A stretch of 58,869 nucleotides of DNA from Parafrankia discariae. GTDB taxonomy: Bacteria > Actinomycetota > Actinomycetes > Frankiales > Frankiaceae. Both the position numbers and the translations under genes were made by a program. Positions 49,589 through 55,963 of this stretch are shown in pieces; position 1 is the first letter of the stretch; every line of letters begins with the position of its first letter. The notes beneath the pieces were generated by a model. That model worked only from the letters and a program-made list of their open reading frames with translations. It ran no database searches and was not told where the DNA came from. The DNA lies in NCBI RefSeq assembly GCF_000373365.1, contig NZ_KB891224.1, positions 1 through 58,869 of the forward strand, written 5' to 3'.

Positions 49589-51057
49589 GGTGGGCGCTCG
49601 CCAAGGTGTCGATCGCGGTGACGACGATGGTGGCGCTGGCGTTCCTCGTCCCGCTGGCGCTGACGGTCCAGCGGACGGCGCACGACCGGGCGTTCACCGA
49701 CGCCGAGCGCCAGGCCGCCGAGCTCGGGCCGGCACTGGCGATCACCACCGACCAGGCGGCGCTGCGCCGGGCCCTGGCCAGCACGCGCGGCGGGGCTGAC
49801 GGGCTGGTCGCGGTGCACGTGCCGGCTCCGGAGCCGGCACGTCCGCCGGCACTGGTCGCCGTCGGGCGGTCCCGGGTCGGGGCGGCGGAGCTGGCCGCCG
49901 TGGCGGGTGCCGGCAGTTCCTCGGTGGTGGCGGTGCCCGGGGGGTCCGTCCTGCTGCGGCCGGTCGCGGTGGCCGACGCCCGGATCGCGGTGATCGAGGT
50001 GTTCGTGCCCGCGGCCGAGCTCGGCCGGGGGGTGGCACGAGCCTGCCTGGTCCTCGGGGGTGTCGCCGCGGCGCTGGTGCTGGCCTCGGTGCTGGTCGCG
50101 GACCGGCTGGGCACCCGCATCGTGCGGTCGGCGCGCGGGCTCGCCGGCGCCGCCCGGGAGCTGGGCTCGGGTGACCTGACCGCCCGCGCCCCGACGTCCG
50201 ACCGGGCGGCGCCCGCCGAGCTGCACGAGGCTGCCGTCGCCTTCAACGCGATGGCGGACCGGGTGCGGCAGTTGCTCGCGGCCGAGCGGGAACGGGCCGC
50301 CGACCTGTCCCATCGGCTGCGCACGCCGCTGACCGTGCTGCGACTCAACACGGCCGCGCTCGGCGGCGGCACTGGCGGCCTCCCCGGCGAGGGCCACGGC
50401 CACGGCGGTGACGGCGTTGACGGCGACGCCGCGGCGGCGGAGGCGGCCCGGCACGCGGTGGCGCAGCTCGAGCACGAGGTCGACTACATCATCCGCGCCG
50501 CCAGGGCGCTCGGTGACGAGCAGCCGGCGGCGCGGCGTTGCGACGCGGCGGAGGTGGTGCGCGACCGCGCCGACTTCTGGTCCGCGCTGGCCGAGGATCA
50601 GGGACGCCGCTGGTCGGTGTCCGGCGTCGACCGGCCGGCGCCGGTCCCGGTCGCGCGCGCCGAGCTGGCGACCGCGCTGGACGCGTTGCTCGGCAACGTC
50701 TTCCGGCACACCGCGGAGCGCGTCGCGTTCGCGGTCGAGCTGCGGCGCACCGACCATGCCGTCTGGGTCCGGGTTCTCGACGCCGGCCCGGGGGTGCCCG
50801 ACCCCGAGGCGGCGCTGCGCCGGGGGAGCGGGGCCGGCGGTGTGGGCTCGACCGGGCTCGGGCTGGACATCGCCCGGCGGGTGGCGGAGTCGACCGGCGG
50901 TGACCTGACGATCGGCCGTTCCCAGCTCGGTGGCGCCGAGGCGCGGCTGCGCCTGCGCACCTCGCCCGCCCGCCCGCCGGAGGGCCACGGACGCCGCGTG
51001 CGCCACCGCCGCGGCTCCCGGCCGGCCGAGAGCACGGCTTTCCTAAGTGGGCCTTAA
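49585..51057 (+). CDS. Two-component sensor histidine kinase
   Basis: A 490-aa membrane kinase. The first membrane segment VSIAVTTMVALAFLVPLALTV is followed by a periplasmic-type loop of about 120 residues, a second membrane segment (ACLVLGGVAAALVLASVLVA), HAMP, H-box AADLSHRLRTPLTVLRLN (His243), a Gly/His-rich insert (GEGHGHGGDGVDGD), N-box NVFRHTAERVAF, G-box DAGPGVPD and GSTGLGLDIARRVAESTGG. The N-box has FRHT rather than IKYT, typical of this actinobacterial kinase group. GTG 49585 overlaps the regulator stop; the frame is open further upstream. Confidence 0.9.
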   Translation: MRWALAKVSIAVTTMVALAFLVPLALTVQRTAHDRAFTDAERQAAELGPALAITTDQAALRRALASTRGGADGLVAVHVPAPEPARPPALVAVGRSRVGAAELAAVAGAGSSSVVAVPGGSVLLRPVAVADARIAVIEVFVPAAELGRGVARACLVLGGVAAALVLASVLVADRLGTRIVRSARGLAGAARELGSGDLTARAPTSDRAAPAELHEAAVAFNAMADRVRQLLAAERERAADLSHRLRTPLTVLRLNTAALGGGTGGLPGEGHGHGGDGVDGDAAAAEAARHAVAQLEHEVDYIIRAARALGDEQPAARRCDAAEVVRDRADFWSALAEDQGRRWSVSGVDRPAPVPVARAELATALDALLGNVFRHTAERVAFAVELRRTDHAVWVRVLDAGPGVPDPEAALRRGSGAGGVGSTGLGLDIARRVAESTGGDLTIGRSQLGGAEARLRLRTSPARPPEGHGRRVRHRRGSRPAESTAFLSGP

Positions 51058-51150
51058 GAGCGGTTCTGCGCTGCCTCAGCCGGGCCGGTCGGCGGCGCGC
51101 CCGTCACTAGCGTCCTGCCGCAGTTGGCCATTGCGGGAGGTATGTACGTC

Positions 51151-52767
51151 ATGTCGCGTTTGGGAGGTCGGCACCGTCGCCGCCGCCGTCAGATCATCTC
51201 GGGCACCGCGGCCCTGCTCACCGTCGGCGGGGCGGTCGGGCTGGCGGTGGTCGTGCCCGGCACCGCGGACGCCGCCGGCCTCGACGCCGCGTACAGCCGC
51301 ACCAACGACTGGGGCACCGGCTACTCCGCCCAGTATCAGGTGACCAACTCCGCGGACTCGCCGGACGGCTTCACCCTCGAGTTCGACCTGCCCGACGGCG
51401 CGACCCTCACCTCGCTGTGGAACGCCACCCACCGGGTGGACGGCCGGCATGTGACCGTCACGCCGCCCGCCTGGCAGACCACACTCGCACCCCGGGAGTC
51501 GGTCGACGTCGGCTTCGTCATCGCCGCGCCGGGCGGCGCCACCGACCCCCTCGGATGTCGGATCAACGGCGAGGACTGCGCGCCCGGCTCCGGCGGCACC
51601 GACCCGGGCCAGAACCCGGGCCCGGATGCCGAGCCCGAGCCTGAGCCCTCGGCCACCGGGCCGGCCGCGCCGCCGTCCCCACCGCCCGGCGGGTCGCCGA
51701 CCGACCCGGCCGCACCACCCGGCACGGCCGCACCCCCCGGCACGGCCACACCGACCGATCCGACGACGCCAACCGACCCGGTTACCACGCCCACCACTCC
51801 CGCCGCGTCGCCGGCACCGCCGTCGACCGGCCCCGGCGGCCCGACCGGCTCCGGCGGGTTCGCGCCGTACGTCGACACCTCGCTGTACCCGCCGTTCGAC
51901 CTGGTCGCGGCGGCGCGGACGGCCGGCCTGCGCGACGTCACGCTGGCCTTCGTGGTGGCCGGCGGGGGTGGCTGCACGCCGAGGTGGGGCGGGGTCAGCG
52001 ACCTCGCCCTGGACGGGGTGCCCGGTCAGATCGGCCGGTTCCGCGAGCTCGGCGGCGACGTCCGGGTGTCGTTCGGCGGGGCGTCCGGCACCGAGCTCGC
52101 CAGTGCCTGCGGGAGCGTGGGCGACCTGGTGGCCGCGTACCGCGGGGTGGTCGACGTCTACGGGGTGACCCGGCTCGACTTCGACGTCGAGGGCGGCACG
52201 TTGCCGGACGTCGCCGCGAACACCCGGCGCGCCCAGGCGATCGCCCGGCTGCAGCGGGAGGCCGCGGCCGGAGGCCGGCCGTTGGAGGTCTCGTTCACGC
52301 TGCCGGTGCTGCCGTCCGGCCTGACCCAGGCCGGCGTGGACCTGCTGGCCAACGCCCGGCAGAACGGCGTGGCGGTGGCCGCGGTCAACATCATGGCGAT
52401 GGACTACGGCGACGGCGCCGCGCCGAACCCGGCGGGCCGGATGGGCCAGTACGCCATCGACGCCGCCACCGCGACCCAGACCCAGGTGAAGGGCGTGTTC
52501 GAGCTGTCCGACGCGCAGGCGTGGGGGCGGGTGGCGATCACCCCGATGATCGGCGTGAACGACGTCGCCAGCGAGGTGTTCACCGTGGCCGACGCGCGGC
52601 GGCTGGTGGAGTTCGCGTCCCAGGTCGACCTCGGCTGGCTGTCGCTGTGGTCGCTGACCCGCGACCAGCCCTGCCCCGGCGGGCCGGTGCCGTACGCGCA
52701 GCCGACCTGCGGCGGCGTCGAGGCGCAGCCGTTCGAGTTCACCCGCGTCCTCAACGCCGCCCGGTGA
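51151..52767 (+). CDS. Secreted CBM2-GH18 chitinase-like glycosidase
   Basis: A 538-aa protein. The signal region is RRRRQIISGTAALLTVGGAVGLAVV. A CBM2-like carbohydrate-binding module (about 45-140) has Trp in NDWGTGY, SLWNATH and PAWQTT. A Pro/Thr linker of about 80 residues precedes a GH18 barrel (about 235-535) with FGGASGTELASACGS, the catalytic acid in TRLDFDVEGG, and IMAMDYGDG. The first Asp of the DxxDxDxE motif is Thr, as in the actinobacterial bacteriolytic-chitinase-like subgroup. ATG 51151 fits GGGAGG spacing better than ATG 51142. It should bind and cleave chitin or related beta-1,4-GlcNAc polymers. The two-component system lies immediately upstream. Confidence 0.88.
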   Translation: MSRLGGRHRRRRRQIISGTAALLTVGGAVGLAVVVPGTADAAGLDAAYSRTNDWGTGYSAQYQVTNSADSPDGFTLEFDLPDGATLTSLWNATHRVDGRHVTVTPPAWQTTLAPRESVDVGFVIAAPGGATDPLGCRINGEDCAPGSGGTDPGQNPGPDAEPEPEPSATGPAAPPSPPPGGSPTDPAAPPGTAAPPGTATPTDPTTPTDPVTTPTTPAASPAPPSTGPGGPTGSGGFAPYVDTSLYPPFDLVAAARTAGLRDVTLAFVVAGGGGCTPRWGGVSDLALDGVPGQIGRFRELGGDVRVSFGGASGTELASACGSVGDLVAAYRGVVDVYGVTRLDFDVEGGTLPDVAANTRRAQAIARLQREAAAGGRPLEVSFTLPVLPSGLTQAGVDLLANARQNGVAVAAVNIMAMDYGDGAAPNPAGRMGQYAIDAATATQTQVKGVFELSDAQAWGRVAITPMIGVNDVASEVFTVADARRLVEFASQVDLGWLSLWSLTRDQPCPGGPVPYAQPTCGGVEAQPFEFTRVLNAAR

Positions 52768-52791
52768 CACGCCGCCCGGTGACACGCCGCC
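52762..52791 (+). repeat. 15-bp direct repeat at the GH18 stop codon
   Basis: CGGTGACACGCCGCC occurs twice without spacer (52762-52776 and 52777-52791). The first copy contains the TGA stop of the GH18 gene. If read through, the frame would continue through the second copy, so the duplication lies exactly at the gene end. Confidence 0.85.
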
Positions 52792-52823
52792 CGTCGCGGA
52801 ACCGCTCAGCCAAGGGGACCGTC

Positions 52824-54014
52824 ATGCCGAACCGCCGCACGTTCCTGCTGGCGGCGTCCGCCGCCGTCGCGGGCACCGCCGGAGGCGCCGTATGGGCCGC
52901 CACCGGCGGCCGGGAGCACGCCGCGCTCGCCGCCGGCGCGGGCCTGCCACTGACCGTGGTCAACCACACCTACCGGTACGCCAACAACCAGATCTGGCTC
53001 TACGTCGTCGGCACCGACCTGATCACCGGCCGGCAGGTGTACGCCCGCCGGGACGGCGGCCTCGCCCAGGTCACGCTCGCCGACAACGGTCCCGACGGTT
53101 TCGCCGACCTCTCCATCCCCCTGGTGCCGGACGGCGACACGCTGTTCGTCATCCCGAACGGGATGTCCGGGCGGATCTACGTGTCGACCGGTTCGAAGCT
53201 GCGTTTCAAGGTCGTGGTCGACGGCGCGGGCGACGCGGCGCTCCAGCACCCGGCCGGCTGGGTGCGTGCCGACCCGAGCTTCGACGTGGTGCACGACTTC
53301 GTCGAGTTCACCCACAACGACGCCGGCATGTTCTGCAACACCACGGCGGTCGACATGTTCAGTGTGCCGATGGCCATCGGTCTACGCGGCAGCGCCGACC
53401 AGACGACCGGCCGGCTGGCGACGGGCGGGCGGGCCGCCGTCTTCGACACGCTGCGGGCGCACCCGGTGTTCGCCCCGCTGGTCGTCGACGACGCCGACGG
53501 GCGGGGTGTCCGGGTGATCTCGCCGGGCCACGGCCTGGAGGCCGGCCTCTTCCCCGCCACCTACTTCGACGGCTACATCGACGCGGTGTGGAACCAGTAC
53601 ACCTCACGCCAGCTCACGGTGGACGTCGGAACGGGCACCCGGGTCGGCACGGTGACCGGCGGCCTGCTGCGCTTCGACGGCGGGGTCGCGCCGTTCGTCC
53701 GGCCGAGCACCCGCGACGTGCTGTTCTGCGACGGCGCGCTCGCGGCGCCGAACGACGGCGTCACCGGGCCGGTCGCCGCCGTGCTGGGGGCCGGTTTCAA
53801 CCGCTCGACGCTGCTCACCCAGCCGGCCCAGCCGGCGGCCGACCCCGCGGGCTTCTACCGCGACCCGACGACGAACCACTACGCCCGGGTCCTGCACGAA
53901 CACAGCGAGGACGGCCGGGCGTACGGATTCGCCTTCGACGACGTCGCCGGCTTCGCCTCCTACATCCAGGACACCGCGCCGACGTCCGCCACCCTGTGGC
54001 TCACGCCGTTCTGA
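52824..54014 (+). CDS. Tat-exported GH64 beta-1,3-glucanase
   Basis: A 396-aa protein with twin-arginine signal MPNRRTFLLAASAAVAGTAG. The GH64 (laminaripentaose-producing beta-1,3-glucanase) body has INQIWLYVVGTDLITGRQVY-like N-terminal strands (ANNQIWLYVVGTD), the catalytic region DFVEFTHNDAGMFCNTTAVDMFSVPMAI with the family Glu (FVEF) and Asp (AVDM), FPATYFDGYIDAVWNQY and HYARVLHEHSEDGRAYGFAFDDV. AAGGGGACC precedes ATG 52824. It lies 57 bases after the chitinase gene, probably in one operon. Together the two enzymes attack chitin and beta-1,3-glucan, the main fungal wall polymers. Confidence 0.88.
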   Translation: MPNRRTFLLAASAAVAGTAGGAVWAATGGREHAALAAGAGLPLTVVNHTYRYANNQIWLYVVGTDLITGRQVYARRDGGLAQVTLADNGPDGFADLSIPLVPDGDTLFVIPNGMSGRIYVSTGSKLRFKVVVDGAGDAALQHPAGWVRADPSFDVVHDFVEFTHNDAGMFCNTTAVDMFSVPMAIGLRGSADQTTGRLATGGRAAVFDTLRAHPVFAPLVVDDADGRGVRVISPGHGLEAGLFPATYFDGYIDAVWNQYTSRQLTVDVGTGTRVGTVTGGLLRFDGGVAPFVRPSTRDVLFCDGALAAPNDGVTGPVAAVLGAGFNRSTLLTQPAQPAADPAGFYRDPTTNHYARVLHEHSEDGRAYGFAFDDVAGFASYIQDTAPTSATLWLTPF

Positions 54015-54141
54015 CCGTCCTCGTAACCTGGGTCCGAAATCCGTGGGACCAGTCGACACGACCGGCTCGGCACGGCTGGTTCGCCGCCGCGCCGGTCGGT
54101 CGGCCGCGGTTCGGCCGCGGTGCGGGAGGAGGCGGGTGGGA

Positions 54142-55173
54142 ATGGTCGTGCGGGTGCCCGTGATCGCGCTGACCGGCTACCTGGGCGCCGGCAAGACGAC
54201 CGTGCTCAACCACCTGCTCCAGGCCCCCGGGGCGCGCCTCGGGGTGGTGGTCAACGACTTCGGAGCGATCAACGTCGACGCCGCGCTGGTCTCCGGTCAG
54301 GTGGACCAGCCGGCCTCGATCACGGGCGGCTGCCTGTGCTGCCTACCGGACACCGACGGCCTGGACCAGGCGCTGGACAAGCTGAGCCAGCCACGGCTGC
54401 GGCTGGACGCGGTGATCGTGGAGGCCAGCGGCGTCGCCGACCCGCCGGCGCTGGCCAGGCTCATCCGGTTCAGCGGCGTGGACCGGGTGCGCCCGGGCGG
54501 CCTCGTCGACGTGATCGACGCCGCCGCCTACTTCGACACCGTCGACACCGGCGGGCTGCCGCCGGCCCGGTTCGCGTCCGCCTCGCTCGTCGTCATCAAC
54601 AAGACCGACCGGATCCCGCCGACGCGGCGGGCCGAGACGCTGGCGCGGATCACCGCGCGGGTGCGCGAGAGCAACCCGCACGCCCACGTCGTCGACACGA
54701 CGCACGGCCGCGTCGACCCGGTGCTCGTGTTCGACGCCGCGAACCCGTACGACCCGGTCGACGAGCTCCCGCTCGCCGCCCTGGCCCGGCACGAGCACGA
54801 GCACGGTCACGACCCGCACCCGCGGGTCGACGCGGTGACCGTTCCCGCCGCCGGCCCGATCGATCCCGGCGCGCTGGTCGACCTGCTGGAGGATCCACCC
54901 GCGGACGTCTACCGGCTCAAGGGCACCGTCACCGTGGAGACGGCGCGGGGCCCGCGCGGCTATGTGGTCAACGTCGTCGGCCGGGAGATCAACGTCACGA
55001 CCAGGCCCGGTGCCGCCAGGCCCGATGACGCCGACGGTCTGGTCGCGATCGGCATGCGGCTCGACCAGGCCACCGTGCGGGCTCGGCTCGAGGCGGCCCT
55101 GCGGCCCTGCCCCGGCCGCCCCGCCGCGGACGGGCTCCGCCGCCTCGCCCGCTACCGGCGGCTGAGCGCCTGA
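54142..55173 (+). CDS. CobW/COG0523-family metal-chaperone GTPase
   Basis: A 343-aa GTPase. Walker A is LTGYLGAGKTTVLNHLL, the CxCC metal motif is ITGGCLCCLPDTDG, and the base-recognition motif is NKTD. A His-rich loop (ARHEHEHGHDPHPR) lies before a CobW C-terminal domain (YRLKGTVTVETARGPRGYVVNVVGREI). Such proteins deliver zinc or another metal to client enzymes. GGAGGAGG (54125-54132) gives correct spacing to ATG 54142; GTG 54136 is too close. No zinc-uptake-regulator site was seen upstream, and no client enzyme is adjacent, so the metal and client are unknown. Confidence 0.9.
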   Translation: MVVRVPVIALTGYLGAGKTTVLNHLLQAPGARLGVVVNDFGAINVDAALVSGQVDQPASITGGCLCCLPDTDGLDQALDKLSQPRLRLDAVIVEASGVADPPALARLIRFSGVDRVRPGGLVDVIDAAAYFDTVDTGGLPPARFASASLVVINKTDRIPPTRRAETLARITARVRESNPHAHVVDTTHGRVDPVLVFDAANPYDPVDELPLAALARHEHEHGHDPHPRVDAVTVPAAGPIDPGALVDLLEDPPADVYRLKGTVTVETARGPRGYVVNVVGREINVTTRPGAARPDDADGLVAIGMRLDQATVRARLEAALRPCPGRPAADGLRRLARYRRLSA

Positions 55174-55213
55174 AAAGCCGCGCGGCCTGAGCAGCCTGAG
55201 CGGCCGCCGTCCC

Positions 55214-55963
55214 TCAGGACGTCCCGCGACCCCCGGGACGTCCCGGGAGAAGGCCTTCACCTGCGGACGTAGCCTCCGGCCACAGCACCTCCTCGCGGAC
55301 CGCGACGAACCAGGACTCCCGGACGAGGTCGTCCTCGTTCCCGGCGAGATTCTCGGCGAACCACGCGATCCGCTCGCGCAGGTCGTCCAGATCGTCGAAA
55401 TAGACCTCGTTGACGGCGTCGTACGGCCAGTCGCCCGCCGCCTTCGGTAGCGGGTGGTTCTGCAGGTAGGCCTGCCCACGGGCCACCTCGGGGATCGGCA
55501 CCGCCCCGACGAGGCCGGCCCGGTTTCGCCAGCGGTCGAAGAACTCCGCCTGGGTCAGGCCCGCCGCGCGCGTCGCGAGAGCCATGTGTTTCAGGCCCTC
55601 GCCGCCGTCCCGCCACCGCCGCTCGAACCAGGGCGCACCGCGCAGCACGTGCTCGCCGGTCACCACGATGTCGGTGGCGTCCCGTTCGACCGCGCGGCCG
55701 AACAGTTCGTCGACCGCCGCGCTCGCCGGTGACGCCAGCCACGACTCGTACCGACTCAGGTGCTCCTCGTCGTCGAACCATTCCTGGCCGACGGCGTCAT
55801 GACGCGGTTCGGGGGTGACCTCGTCCAGCACGATGCCCGCGGTGACCCGGGAGGGCCGGACGTCCGGCGGCGCGGTCACGGCCGCGCCCATCGCGGCGCG
55901 CCAGGCGGGCACGAACTCGTCCGGTGCGCATCCCCGGGTGACAAGCAATATCCGCTTGATCAT
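55214..55963 (-). CDS. EthD-domain protein
   Basis: A 249-aa protein with two ferredoxin-like halves of the dimeric alpha/beta-barrel type. The first is LLVTRGCAPDEFVPAWRAAM...RVTAGIVLDEVTPEPRHDAVGQEWFDDEEHLSRYESWL. The second is LATRAAGLTQAEFFDRWRNRAGLVGAVP...RGQAYLQNHPL...YDAVNEVYFDDLDDLRERIAWF. EthD proteins are linked to ether or polyketide degradation, but the biochemical role is poorly known. ATG 55963 overlaps the stop of the upstream hybrid kinase (ATGA), so the two are co-translated. The pairing with a sensor kinase is unusual. Confidence 0.82.
   Translation of the reverse strand: MIKRILLVTRGCAPDEFVPAWRAAMGAAVTAPPDVRPSRVTAGIVLDEVTPEPRHDAVGQEWFDDEEHLSRYESWLASPASAAVDELFGRAVERDATDIVVTGEHVLRGAPWFERRWRDGGEGLKHMALATRAAGLTQAEFFDRWRNRAGLVGAVPIPEVARGQAYLQNHPLPKAAGDWPYDAVNEVYFDDLDDLRERIAWFAENLAGNEDDLVRESWFVAVREEVLWPEATSAGEGLLPGRPGGRGTS

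Noticed and set aside
51984-54014. Apparent 676-aa fusion extending upstream of the GH64 enzyme
   Set aside because: The upstream part is an out-of-frame reading of the GH18 gene. The Tat signal MPNRRTFLL with AAGGGG fixes the start at 52824.
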